The position numbers and the translations under genes were made by a program. Of a stretch of 64,000 nt of DNA, positions 55,397 to 64,000 are shown piece after piece. The notes under the pieces were generated by a model. It was not told the DNA's origin, ran no database searches, and saw only the letters and a program-made list of their open reading frames with translations. The first letter of the stretch is position 1. The number at the start of each line of letters is the position of its first letter. Origin of the DNA: Alistipes sp. (GTDB taxonomy: Bacteria; Bacteroidota; Bacteroidia; Bacteroidales; Rikenellaceae); assembly GCA_017560425.1 (NCBI GenBank), contig JAFZEX010000049.1, positions 23,404 to 87,403 on the forward strand, in the 5' to 3' direction.

Positions 55397-58375
55397 ATGG
55401 AAAGATTTATCATAGCCATCATCTTGATTTTCTGTGGCTTAGCCGCCACCGAAAGGGTGTGTGCACAGTATTATAGCTGGGGTACTGACCCCACGTCGCT
55501 ACGCTGGCAACAGCTCAAGGGCGAGAAATATCGCATCGTATATCCCGACTCGGCAAAAAATATTGCATCGGAGGTGGCATACTACCTCGATGCCGTGCAG
55601 AGCGAGATAGCCTATGGCTATGAGCACCCACAGATGTCCATTCCGTTTATCGTACACCCCGAGAACATGCTCTCTAACGGTTTGGTTATGTGGCTACCTA
55701 AGCGTGTGGAGTTTCTATCCACGCCAGCAATCAACGGCTACTCGATGCCGTGGCGCAAGCAGCTTGTAGCACACGAGTATCGCCATGCCGTGCAGTACAA
55801 CAACCTAAATCGTGGCTTGGTCAAGGGCATCAGCTACATCATCGGTCAGCAGAGTTCGACAGTGGGACTGCTCTTCATGCCGCTATGGATGATGGAGGGC
55901 GATGCCGTGATGTCGGAGACCGAGATGTCTACGTTTGGTCGTGGTCTACAACCATCGTTCTCGATAGCCTACCGTGCCTACGACAATGTGCTGGGCGCAT
56001 TCAAGAGCCGTGACAAGTGGTTCTGTGGCTCGTACAAAGACTACATTCCCGACCACTATCAGCTCGGCTACTTCATCTGTCGTCATGGCTACAACCAATA
56101 TGGTGCTATCTTGGGCAACGACATGGCCGACCTCACCACACGCCGCCCATGGATGGTGGTTTCCAACTCGTGGGTATTCAAGAAGCTCTATGGCACTACG
56201 CAGCCACGCCTCTTCGACGAGACCTTCGACACGCTCTACCACCATTGGCAGGGTCTCGCAAAGGTGAAGCAGACCACAGAGTATATAGCAATCCCCGAGA
56301 CTGAGAGCCATACAACATACTCGCACCCTATGGCACTACGCAGTGGCGAGATTGTCGCCCTCAAAGAGGATCTTGCAACACCCATGGCATTTGTGCGAAT
56401 CAACCCCCAAAGTGGCGAGGAGCAGCGCATAGCATATGCGGGCTACCTGTCGTCACGCCCCATACTCGATAGCAACGAGCGCATATATTGGACCGAGTAT
56501 CGCCGCAGCACGCTCTTCGCACAAAAGGTGTCGTCGAAAATATGCTACCTCGACCCCGACAAAAAGAGTGCTAAGCAGCTACGCACCAAGGGCAATGCCC
56601 TCTATGTGACACCTACCAAGGATAGCAACATAGCATGGGTTGAGTATGCGCCGAGTGGCAGGTATAGTGTTGTGAGCTACGAAAATGGCAAGGAGCAGAG
56701 TCGCCACACCCTGCCCCTCGACAAGGAGATACACGGCATGGCGTGGGACAACCTAACCGAGGCGCTATACCTAATCATCACCGACAACGACGGCATGCAC
56801 ATAGCAAAGCTTGAGCACGACAAGCTATGCCCCGTAACCCGCTCGGCATATACCACGCTTAGCGACCTACGTGCCAAGGATGGCAAGCTCTACTTCGGCT
56901 CGATAGCATCGTCTCGTGACGAGCTGCACTACCTTGACCTTGCAACGGGCAAAGAGTATCAGCTATCGGAGTCGTCGTTCGGCTCGTTTAGCCCTGCGCC
57001 CTACGACAACAACCACATCGTTGCCACAAGCTACGACAGGCGAGGCCACCTCCCTGTGACACAGAGAGTGACAACAACAAGAGAGGTGGAGTATCGCCCA
57101 CACCCCGAGGCAACACTCCTCCCCGAGAGCAAGCCATGGGGCGTGATAAACCTCGACACCCTGCGCTTCGACCAACATATCGCCGACAGCATAGCCTTGG
57201 AGAAGCCCTCACAACGCTTCAACCGCCTTGCACACGGCATAAACATACATAGCTGGGCACCAGCATCGTACGACCCCTACGCCATTGTCGAGGAGTCGCA
57301 CATTGCCTTCAACCTCGGAGCCACGATAATGTCGCAGAACCTGCTCTCGACAACCGAGGGCTTCCTAACATGGGGCTGGAACCACGACGAGGGCTCGATA
57401 TTTAAGGCTACGTTGCGCTACTACGGTCTGGGCGTGAACCTATGGGCTAAGGGCACATATGGCGGTAAGCAGAGGTTGCACACCATCTACCGCTACAACC
57501 CCGAGACCCTCGAGAAGGAGTTTCCCGAGAACCCACAGCTCGGCAGATATTATGCCCTAAGCGCCGGAGCTACACTCCCGCTGCTATTTCAGCATGGCTA
57601 CCACACCTCGCAGCTTGCGTTATCGGCAGCATGGAACTTCTCGAATGGCATGATAGCCAACGTGGACAAGATACGTTACGAGGGTGGCAAGATTACCAAC
57701 TTCGAGACAATAGGCTACACCGAGGGTGTGCATCAGCTAAGCATGGGCATCAGCTTTAGCGACCAGGTGCGCATGGCACACCGTGACTTTCTACCCCCTT
57801 GGGGCGTTGTTGTGCAGGCAAACTACACACTAAACCCCACCACAGATAACTTCGGTCATCTGGCAGTGCTCTACGGCAAGCTATATACCCCTGGCTTTGC
57901 CAAGCACCACTCACTGTCGTTGGCAGCCTCATTCCAGACATCTATCGGCGGTTTCCACTCCGACATGATGCTCTCGGAGTTGGCGTTCAAATCGACGAAG
58001 CTACTACCACGAGGCTTCTCGTCGTACGACATCGAGAACAAGAACTACGTGGCAACATCGCTCAACTACCAGCTTCCCGTCTGGTATCCCGACAACGGCT
58101 GGCAGGGAGTGATATACTTCAAGCGCCTACGCCTAAACATCGGCGGCGACTACGCCTCGTTTGAGCGCCCCACCTTCAACAGCGAGGGAGGCATCGTCGA
58201 GCAGCGTGAGAGAATATGGGCATATGGTGGCGACATAGTCGTAGATTTTAACATCTTCACAATGCCTGCCGCAGCAACAATGACAGCCACGCTGTCGTTA
58301 TATGCCAAAGGCTCGAACCTAACACTACGAAACAACAAACCATATATAGCCTTCGGCTTAGGACTACCCTTCTAA
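55397..58375 (+). CDS. Large exported protein with HExxH motif, beta-propeller-like middle and beta-barrel-like end
   Basis: A 992 aa protein with a signal peptide (cleavage near RVCAQYY, residue 25). Near residue 130 is VAHEYRHAVQYNNL, a zinc-metalloprotease HExxH match, followed about 50 residues later by WMMEGDAVMSETEM, where a third ligand could lie. Residues about 330-600 carry TolB/propeller-like repeats. The last 300 residues alternate aromatic strands ending AFGLGLPF, like an outer-membrane barrel. The 55397 ATG is chosen because it yields the signal peptide and follows the promoter. Function unknown. Confidence 0.75.
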   Translation: MERFIIAIILIFCGLAATERVCAQYYSWGTDPTSLRWQQLKGEKYRIVYPDSAKNIASEVAYYLDAVQSEIAYGYEHPQMSIPFIVHPENMLSNGLVMWLPKRVEFLSTPAINGYSMPWRKQLVAHEYRHAVQYNNLNRGLVKGISYIIGQQSSTVGLLFMPLWMMEGDAVMSETEMSTFGRGLQPSFSIAYRAYDNVLGAFKSRDKWFCGSYKDYIPDHYQLGYFICRHGYNQYGAILGNDMADLTTRRPWMVVSNSWVFKKLYGTTQPRLFDETFDTLYHHWQGLAKVKQTTEYIAIPETESHTTYSHPMALRSGEIVALKEDLATPMAFVRINPQSGEEQRIAYAGYLSSRPILDSNERIYWTEYRRSTLFAQKVSSKICYLDPDKKSAKQLRTKGNALYVTPTKDSNIAWVEYAPSGRYSVVSYENGKEQSRHTLPLDKEIHGMAWDNLTEALYLIITDNDGMHIAKLEHDKLCPVTRSAYTTLSDLRAKDGKLYFGSIASSRDELHYLDLATGKEYQLSESSFGSFSPAPYDNNHIVATSYDRRGHLPVTQRVTTTREVEYRPHPEATLLPESKPWGVINLDTLRFDQHIADSIALEKPSQRFNRLAHGINIHSWAPASYDPYAIVEESHIAFNLGATIMSQNLLSTTEGFLTWGWNHDEGSIFKATLRYYGLGVNLWAKGTYGGKQRLHTIYRYNPETLEKEFPENPQLGRYYALSAGATLPLLFQHGYHTSQLALSAAWNFSNGMIANVDKIRYEGGKITNFETIGYTEGVHQLSMGISFSDQVRMAHRDFLPPWGVVVQANYTLNPTTDNFGHLAVLYGKLYTPGFAKHHSLSLAASFQTSIGGFHSDMMLSELAFKSTKLLPRGFSSYDIENKNYVATSLNYQLPVWYPDNGWQGVIYFKRLRLNIGGDYASFERPTFNSEGGIVEQRERIWAYGGDIVVDFNIFTMPAAATMTATLSLYAKGSNLTLRNNKPYIAFGLGLPF

Positions 58376-58443
58376 GCGGGCAGAGAGAGAAGTTTAACAC
58401 ACAAAACAGCGAAACAGACAAAAAATATAAAACCAAACATAGT

Positions 58444-60933
58444 ATGACTAAGAAGGAACAAACAAAGACGAGAAAACAGGGCTGGAAAACATGGCTTGTT
58501 ATCTCAATGTGGTCAGTAGTACTCACAGGAGTATTCGGTCTAGTGATGCTCTTTGCGCTTGCACGCTTCGAGGCACTCGGCCCTATGCCGACCTTCGACG
58601 AGTTGGAGAACCCACAGACTAACCTCGCCACAGAGATCTACTCTGCTGATGGTGTGTTGTTGGGTACCTACTTCGTTGAGAACCGTACGCACCTCACCTA
58701 CGAGGATCTATTCCCACTAAGCCGTGAGCAGTGGATCACGATCGATGGTCACGAGCTACCTCCTATCGTTGCAGCGCTTGTTGCTACAGAGGACCTTCGC
58801 TTCTTCGACCACTCGGGTATCGACTTCCAGGCTACAGCACGTGCTGGTATCAAGACTGTGATCATGGGTCAGAAGGAGCAGGGCGGTGGTAGTACCATCA
58901 CCCAGCAGCTTGCCAAGAACCTCTACAAGACACGTCGTCGTGACACAGGTCTTGAGGGTAAGGCAGGAACAGTGTCGGCAAAGGCTCAGGAGTATGTCAT
59001 CGCAACACAGCTCGAGCACAACTACACCAAGGAGGAGATTGTATCTATGTACCTCAACACCGTTGAGTTCTCAAGCTCTAACTTCGGTATCCGCTCGGCA
59101 GCTAACAACTTCTTCGGCAAGGAGCCTAACGAGCTAACCATCGACGAGGCAGCAGTTATCGCAGGTCAGGTGAAGGCGCCAGGCACCTATGCCCCTATGC
59201 GTGCCGGTGTGCCTAACCCTAAGGCAGTGGAGCGTCGTAACCTCGTGCTTGAGCGTATGGTTGTGGCAGGAGCTATCTCTCGCACCCTCGCCGACTCGCT
59301 CATGACACTCCCTATCGACCTATCACGCTACCACCGTAGCGCCGATGCCCACAACGAGGGTATCGCAACCTACTTCCGTGAGATGGTGCGCCGTAGCCTC
59401 ACCGCATCGGAGCCTCGCCGTGAGGACTTCCTCTTCGAGTACGACTACGAGCAGGCAAAGAAGCTGTATGAGGAGGACCCTGTGATGGGCTGGTGCAAGA
59501 AGAACCGCAAGGCTAATGGCGACACCTACGACATCTATCGTGATGGTCTTCGCATCTACACCACCCTCGACTCACGCATGCAGACACTCGCCGAGGAGGC
59601 CACAGCAGAGCATATGCGAGATGTTGTTCAGCCACATATGAACAAACAGATTAAGGCTACGGGCAAGCTCTACTTGGGCATGAGCAAGGAGAAGGCAAAC
59701 AAGAAGATTGACAACTCGATGCGTCAGACCGACCGCTGGCGACACATGACCAAAGATGGATATACCGAGGAGCAGATTGTAAAGGCCTTCAACACCAAGA
59801 CTAAGATGGAGATCTTCACATATAAGGGTGTTCGTGATACGATGATGACCCCTCGTGACTCGATCATTCACCACAAGTCTATCATGCGTCCAGCGATGGT
59901 TGCCGTAGATCCTAACAATGGCCATGTGCGTGCATACATCGGAGGTCCCGACCACCGTTTCTTCAAGTATGATGGTGCAACACAGACCAAGCGTCAGATT
60001 GGTTCTACTGCCAAGCCATTCATCTACTCATACGCCATCGAGGTGCTCGGCCTATCGCCATGTAAGCCTGTACAGAACAACCGTACCACCATCAAGTTCC
60101 AGGGTCGCAACTGGTCGCCTAAGGAGGCAGGTGGCGGTGGCTACGACGGCAACTTCCACCCTCTCTATTGGGGTTTGATGAAGAGCCGCAACAACTACTC
60201 GGCTTGGATTATGAAGCAGGCTAAGAACCCTGAGCGTGTGGCGGAGTATATCCACCGCATCGGCATCAGAAGCTACATTGAGCCCGTTCCTGCTCTCTGC
60301 TTGGGTTCTTACGACTCTAACCCATTCGAGATGGCTGGTGCCTACAGTACCTTCGTAAACCAGGGTGTGCGCATCGACCCCGTGTTTGTCACTCGCATCG
60401 AGGATAAGCAGGGCAACGTGCTTGCAACATTCACACCTAAGGCTACACAGGTTATGCCTGAGCGTGTGGCACACACCGTCATCGAGATGATGAAGAAGGT
60501 TATTACAAACGGTACAGGTCGCCGTATGATGACCCAGTTTGGCATCGGTGGCAAGAACATGCACATCGCAGCAAAGACCGGTACAACCAACCGAAATGTC
60601 GATGCATGGTTTATGTGTGCTACTCCTAACCTCGTTATCGGCACATGGGTCGGTGGTGAGGAGAACACCATTCGCTTCTTGCGTAGTGCCGACGGTTCAC
60701 GTATCGCCCTTCCTATCACCGGTAAGTTCCTCAAGAAGGTATACCAGGACGGCTCGTTGGGCGTAAGCCGTGACGACAAGTTTAAGTTCACCACTAAGGC
60801 ACCAAAGCTCAACAACTGTAAGATGCCGTCGGCGGGTGTAACCACAACAAACAAGGAAATCAAGAAGGAGGACTTCGCCAAGTCGGAGTTTGTTCCCGAT
60901 GGATATATCACCCAGGAGGAGGGCTTCTTCTAA
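58444..60933 (+). CDS. Bifunctional penicillin-binding protein 1A-type
   Basis: An 829 aa class A PBP: a cytoplasmic tail, one membrane segment (residues about 17-40), a GT51 transglycosylase domain (ATEDLRFFDHSGID, GGGSTITQQLAKNLYKTRR) and a transpeptidase domain with STAKPF (active Ser), SRNNYSA and KTGTTN. It makes and cross-links glycan strands in the periplasm. Codon choice is close to that of highly expressed genes. It is 58 bp upstream of asd. Confidence 0.95.
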   Translation: MTKKEQTKTRKQGWKTWLVISMWSVVLTGVFGLVMLFALARFEALGPMPTFDELENPQTNLATEIYSADGVLLGTYFVENRTHLTYEDLFPLSREQWITIDGHELPPIVAALVATEDLRFFDHSGIDFQATARAGIKTVIMGQKEQGGGSTITQQLAKNLYKTRRRDTGLEGKAGTVSAKAQEYVIATQLEHNYTKEEIVSMYLNTVEFSSSNFGIRSAANNFFGKEPNELTIDEAAVIAGQVKAPGTYAPMRAGVPNPKAVERRNLVLERMVVAGAISRTLADSLMTLPIDLSRYHRSADAHNEGIATYFREMVRRSLTASEPRREDFLFEYDYEQAKKLYEEDPVMGWCKKNRKANGDTYDIYRDGLRIYTTLDSRMQTLAEEATAEHMRDVVQPHMNKQIKATGKLYLGMSKEKANKKIDNSMRQTDRWRHMTKDGYTEEQIVKAFNTKTKMEIFTYKGVRDTMMTPRDSIIHHKSIMRPAMVAVDPNNGHVRAYIGGPDHRFFKYDGATQTKRQIGSTAKPFIYSYAIEVLGLSPCKPVQNNRTTIKFQGRNWSPKEAGGGGYDGNFHPLYWGLMKSRNNYSAWIMKQAKNPERVAEYIHRIGIRSYIEPVPALCLGSYDSNPFEMAGAYSTFVNQGVRIDPVFVTRIEDKQGNVLATFTPKATQVMPERVAHTVIEMMKKVITNGTGRRMMTQFGIGGKNMHIAAKTGTTNRNVDAWFMCATPNLVIGTWVGGEENTIRFLRSADGSRIALPITGKFLKKVYQDGSLGVSRDDKFKFTTKAPKLNNCKMPSAGVTTTNKEIKKEDFAKSEFVPDGYITQEEGFF

Positions 60934-60991
60934 TAGAAGAGGTCCTCGCACCTGAGGCACAATTTAAGTAAAACTGTTAATACCACACATT

Positions 60992-61996
60992 ATGAAAATA
61001 GCAATTGTTGGCGCAAGTGGCGCTGTGGGCCAGGAGTTTCTCGCAATCTTGGAGAACCACCCTATGCCTATCGAGGAGCTTCGTTTGTTCGGCTCTAAGC
61101 GTAGTGCCGGCACCACCTATCGCTTCCGTGGCGAGGATATCGTGGTGCGTGAGCTTCAGCACAACGACGACTTTATCGATATCGACGTGGCGCTATGCTC
61201 TGCTGGCGGCTCTACCTCTATCGAGTTTGCCGAGACCATCACTAAGCATGGTGCATTCATGATCGACAACTCGAGCGCCTTCCGTATGGAGGACGATGTG
61301 CCATTGGTTGTTCCCGAGGTAAATGGCGAGGATGCCTTTAACGCTCCACGCCGCATCATCGCAAACCCTAACTGCACTACTATCCAGATGGTTGTGGCAC
61401 TTGGTGCTATCGAGCGCCTGTCGCACATCGAGCGTGTTCACGTGGCGACATACCAGTCGGCAAGTGGCGCAGGTGCTACGGGCATGCAGGAGCTCTACGA
61501 CCAGCAGAAGGCCATCGCCGAGGGTGGCGACCCTAAGGTCGAGAAGTTCGCCTATCAGCTTGCCTACAACCTCATTCCACACATCGACGTATTCCAGGAT
61601 AACGACTACACCAAGGAGGAGATGAAGATGTTCCACGAGACGCGCAAGATCATGCACTCGGACATCCGCACTTCAGCCACATGTGTTCGTGTTCCCGTTA
61701 TGCGTGCCCACTCTGAGGCTATATGGGTAGAGACCGAGGAGGAGCTCACAGTGGAGCAGGTGCGTGAGGCATTTAAGCAGACCAAGGGCATCGTGCTTGT
61801 TGATGAGCCCCAGGAGAAGCAATACCCTATGCCACTCTTTGCTCAGGGCACCGATCCTGTGTATGTAGGTCGCATCCGCAAGGACTTGTGCAACGAGCGA
61901 GGCATCACGTTCTGGTGCGTTGCCGACCAAATCCGCAAGGGCGCAGCACTCAACGCCGTGCAGATACTTGAGCTTTTGGTTGCCGGAAAAGAGTAA
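60992..61996 (+). CDS. asd: Aspartate-semialdehyde dehydrogenase
   Basis: A 334 aa NADP-dependent enzyme that converts aspartyl phosphate to aspartate semialdehyde, feeding Lys/DAP, Thr and Met synthesis. Motifs: [11 protein letters not shown] at the N-terminus, the catalytic Cys in [10 protein letters not shown] (near residue 130), [11 protein letters not shown], and the catalytic His in [15 protein letters not shown] (near 236). It supplies DAP to the wall pathway represented elsewhere in the window. Confidence 0.97.
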   Translation: MKIAIVGASGAVGQEFLAILENHPMPIEELRLFGSKRSAGTTYRFRGEDIVVRELQHNDDFIDIDVALCSAGGSTSIEFAETITKHGAFMIDNSSAFRMEDDVPLVVPEVNGEDAFNAPRRIIANPNCTTIQMVVALGAIERLSHIERVHVATYQSASGAGATGMQELYDQQKAIAEGGDPKVEKFAYQLAYNLIPHIDVFQDNDYTKEEMKMFHETRKIMHSDIRTSATCVRVPVMRAHSEAIWVETEEELTVEQVREAFKQTKGIVLVDEPQEKQYPMPLFAQGTDPVYVGRIRKDLCNERGITFWCVADQIRKGAALNAVQILELLVAGKE

Positions 61997-62075
61997 TATG
62001 GTTTTTTGATGTTTGGCATATCGTCAAACGGAAAAATATTTTCATTTTTCTATTGCGAATAACCATATTTTTGCC

Positions 62076-62083
62076 TACCTTTG
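62076..62083 (+). promoter_or_regulatory. tnaA promoter -7 box
   Basis: TACCTTTG, giving a leader of about 90 nt before the tnaA ATG. Confidence 0.65.
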
Positions 62084-62100
62084 TCGGGTATGGCATAGAT

Positions 62101-62114
62101 ATAAGTGTACTTAT
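62101..62114 (+). promoter_or_regulatory. Dyad in the tnaA leader
   Basis: ATAAGT-GT-ACTTAT, a 6-bp dyad about 10-12 nt into the predicted transcript. It could be an operator. No TnaC-like leader peptide was recognised. Confidence 0.4.
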
Positions 62115-62179
62115 GCGTGCAAACAGAAAGAAAAAGAATAAATTTTTAAACTAATAATAACCTTAAAACAACTACAATT

Positions 62180-63553
62180 ATGGAAATTCCATTTGCAGAA
62201 GCGTATCGAATTAAGATGGTTGAGCCATTGAAGAAGAGCACACGTGCAGAGCGTGAGCAGTGGCTCAAGGATGCACACTACAACCTCTTCGGCTTGAAGT
62301 CTGAGCAGGTTTATATCGACTGTTTGACTGACTCTGGTACCGGCGCTATGAGCGACCGTCAGTGGGCAGCAATGATGACTGGTGACGAGGCATATGCTGG
62401 TTCTAAGTCATTCTTCCAGCTTAAGGAGACTATCGGCAACATCACTGGCTTCGAGTATGTAATCCCTACTCACCAGGGTCGTGCTGCTGAGAACGTGTTG
62501 TTCTCACACCTTGTAAAGGCTGGCGACATCATCCCAGGTAACTCACACTTCGACACTACTAAGGGTCACATCGAGTTCCGTAAGGCAGTAGCTTTGGACT
62601 GCACTATCGACGCAGCTAAGGATACTCAGCTCGAGATTCCTTTCAAGGGCGAGGTAGACTGCGCTAAGTTGGAGAAGGCATTGGCAGAGAACGCTGAGAA
62701 GATTCCTTTCATCATCGTTACTGTTACTAACAACACAGCTGGTGGTCAGCCTGTATCAATGAAGAACTTGCGTGACGTACGTGCTATCGCTGACAAGTAT
62801 GGCAAGCGTGTAGTATTCGACTCAGCACGTTTCGTTGAGAACGCTTACTTCATCAAGACTCGTGAGGAGGGCTACGCAGATAAGACTATCAAGGAGATCT
62901 GCAAGGAGATGTTCTCATACGCTGACGGTATGACAATGTCATCAAAGAAGGACGGTCTTGTAAACATGGGTGGTTTCATCGCTACACGTCACGAGGACTG
63001 GTACGAGGGTGCTAAGCGTTTCTGCATCCCATTCGAGGGCTTCTTGACATACGGTGGTATGAACGGCCGTGATATGGCTGCTTTGGCTGTAGGTCTTGAC
63101 GAGAACACTGAGCTCGACACTATCGAGACTCGTATCAAGCAGGTTCAGTACCTCGCTGCTAAGCTCGACGAGTATGGCATTCCTTACCAGCGTCCTGTTG
63201 GTGGTCACGCTTTGTTCGTAGATGCTGACAAGGTACTTAGCAACATCCCTAAGGAGGAGTTCCCAGCGCAGACTCTTGCTATCGAGCTCTACTTGGAGGC
63301 AGGTGTTCGTGGTTGCGAGATCGGCTACATCCTTGCTGACCGTGATCCTGTAACTCGTGAGAACCGCTTCGGTGGTCTTGACCTCCTTCGTTTGTGCATC
63401 GCTCGCCGCTCTTACACTAACAACCACATGGACGTTATCGCTGCAGCGTTGAAGAACGTTTACGACCGTCGTCACGAGATCACACGTGGTGTTAAGATCG
63501 TATGGGAGACTGAGCTTATGCGTCACTTTACTGTGAAGCTCGAGCGCTTGTAA
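62180..63553 (+). CDS. tnaA: Tryptophanase
   Basis: A 457 aa PLP enzyme that cleaves tryptophan to indole, pyruvate and ammonia. The PLP-Lys is in MTMSSKKDGLVNMGG (near residue 256). Tyrosine phenol-lyase is the close alternative, and parts such as MSDRQWAAMMTGDEAYAGS look TPL-like. Discriminating positions favour tryptophanase: HFDTTKGH has the Asp (TPL has Thr) and CEIGYIL lacks the TPL Arg. Codon use is strongly biased to GCT, ACT, GGT and CGT, suggesting high expression. The stop codon is flush with repeat unit 3a. Confidence 0.93.
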   Translation: MEIPFAEAYRIKMVEPLKKSTRAEREQWLKDAHYNLFGLKSEQVYIDCLTDSGTGAMSDRQWAAMMTGDEAYAGSKSFFQLKETIGNITGFEYVIPTHQGRAAENVLFSHLVKAGDIIPGNSHFDTTKGHIEFRKAVALDCTIDAAKDTQLEIPFKGEVDCAKLEKALAENAEKIPFIIVTVTNNTAGGQPVSMKNLRDVRAIADKYGKRVVFDSARFVENAYFIKTREEGYADKTIKEICKEMFSYADGMTMSSKKDGLVNMGGFIATRHEDWYEGAKRFCIPFEGFLTYGGMNGRDMAALAVGLDENTELDTIETRIKQVQYLAAKLDEYGIPYQRPVGGHALFVDADKVLSNIPKEEFPAQTLAIELYLEAGVRGCEIGYILADRDPVTRENRFGGLDLLRLCIARRSYTNNHMDVIAAALKNVYDRRHEITRGVKIVWETELMRHFTVKLERL

Positions 63554-63680
63554 TTTTGAATTATAAGGCAGACATCTACTGCCGCTAACAAAAAATCCCG
63601 ACAATGAGCAGTACGCTTTAGTACAGCCCATCGTCGGGATTTTTGCCGAGCGTTGTATCTGCAGCCTTCTAATCCAAAAT
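63553..63680 (-). repeat. Structured repeat unit 3a (128 bp)
   Basis: Reading the minus strand, ends are ATTTTGGATTAGAAGG and (complement of the far end) ATTTTGAATTATAAGG, a TIR pair of its own. The central hairpin at 63590-63644 has arms ATCCCGAC / GTCGGGAT with the same loop as unit 1b. A side hairpin GGCAG/CTGCC is at 63667-63683. The outer base is the last A of the tnaA stop. Confidence 0.8.
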
Positions 63681-63810
63681 ATTGGAGGATTGTGATAAGG
63701 GCGCATCTGCACCCTTTCAATCAAAGCTCCGAATGGGCAGTACGCCAAGTACAGCCCATCCGGAGCTTTTTCATGTCAAGGGCACATCTGCAACCCTTCT
63801 GACAACAAAT
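63681..63810 (-). repeat. Structured repeat unit 3b (about 130 bp)
   Basis: Minus-strand start ATTTGTTGTCAGAAGGG; the other end matches as ATTGGAGGATTGTGATAAGGG with about 4 extra bases. The central hairpin at 63723-63770 has arms AAGCTCCGGATGGGC / GCCCATTCGGAGCTT. Side hairpins with an AGAT loop are at 63699-63714 and 63780-63796. It abuts unit 3a. Confidence 0.8.
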
Positions 63811-63818
63811 TGGGTCAT

Positions 63819-63828
63819 GGTGCTGATT
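63819..63828 (-). other. Variant flank of repeat array 3
   Basis: AATCAGCACC on the minus strand, 8 bp outside unit 3b; it corresponds to AATCAGCGCACC at the other two loci. Confidence 0.5.
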
Positions 63829-63835
63829 TAAAATG

Positions 63836-64000
63836 GGTGGCGCTTCGCTTGATGGGAGCGATGGGTAACGCTTCGCTTGATGGGAGTGATGGGAGCGCTT
63901 CGCTTAATGGGTAACGCTTCGCTTGATGAGTATTAAGGAAAGATTCCCATTTATCCCATTTATCCCCTTTATCACATTTCTCACAATTATCCCATCTATC
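63836..64000. repeat. Minisatellite-like GCTTCGCTTGATGGG repeat and CCCATTTAT repeat
   Basis: GCTTCGCTTGATGGG and close variants occur four times between 63842 and 63930, spaced about 19-31 bp with GGGAGCGATGGG-type filler. From 63948 onward CCCATTTAT-type words repeat, partly complementary to the GATGGG words. The region runs to the window edge; no gene was seen. Confidence 0.65.

Noticed and set aside
62942-63748. 268 aa minus-strand open frame at the tnaA 3' end
   Set aside because: Antisense to tnaA and runs across the repeat units; composition is that of a shadow frame.

Overview
The window reads as chromosomal DNA of a Bacteroidales gut-type bacterium. Promoters have the Bacteroidetes form (TAnnTTTG at -7, TTG about 19-20 bp upstream). 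Families are Bacteroidetes-typical: DUF3078, YtxH, short CstA, lipoprotein GH13 and GH2 enzymes, a PASTA-tailed FtsI, and MurE with the meso-DAP motif DNPR. A TnaA tryptophanase, an MqnC-type menaquinone enzyme and a B12-dependent ribonucleotide reductase hint at a Rikenellaceae/Alistipes-like lineage, but that placement is inference. Nearly all of the DNA is ordinary coding sequence; no phage, IS transposase, CRISPR array or tRNA was seen.

Layout. 1-7.5 kb: the middle of the dcw cell-wall cluster (ftsI C-terminus, murE, mraY, murD, ftsW), which stops at ftsW and runs into an S4 RNA-binding protein, leuS and a compact FNT-like membrane protein. 10.9-14.1 kb: a minus-strand operon of a RIC-like hemerythrin protein, a LuxR-type regulator, cutC and a transglutaminase lipoprotein. 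14.3-19 kb: a Na/Ca antiporter followed by SGNH, MBOAT and PAP2 genes that look like an envelope-glycan O-acylation set. 19.2-21.7 kb: nrdJ. 22.2-29.6 kb: gcvH, birA, glutaminyl cyclase, homocysteine methyltransferase, M20 amidohydrolase, rnr, mqnC. 29.8-33 kb: a small membrane protein, a CtpA protease and a DUF3078 barrel. 33-38 kb: nfo, mntP, small envelope proteins, a SLOG protein, YeiH and a porin. 38.3-42.6 kb: a GH13 lipoprotein divergent from a FN3-type lipoprotein. 42.7-48.8 kb: acyl-CoA synthetase, rnpB (RNase P RNA, minus strand), nitroreductase, GH2 beta-galactosidase. 48.9-53 kb: the operon murA-tdk-tsaC-thioesterase-queA. 53.1-64 kb: TPR-like protein, cstA, a large HExxH/beta-rich envelope protein, PBP1A, asd, tnaA.

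The most unusual signal is non-coding. Five units of about 128 bp (two abutting at 21946-22201, one at 29739-29864, two abutting at 63553-63810) share one architecture: terminal inverted repeats enclosing a large central hairpin, usually with small side hairpins. Stem sequences differ between units, yet complementarity inside each unit is kept, including paired compensatory changes on a background of identical loop sequence. Arrays have a fixed polarity: one end carries the flank AATCAGCGCACC and the other end sits on the stop codon of a convergent gene (gcvH, a small membrane protein gene, tnaA). I do not recognise the family. It behaves like a structured RNA or single-stranded-DNA element, possibly mobile.

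Functionally the genes are mostly housekeeping (wall synthesis, tRNA charging and modification, DNA repair, dNTP supply), with accessory glycan degradation and indole production.
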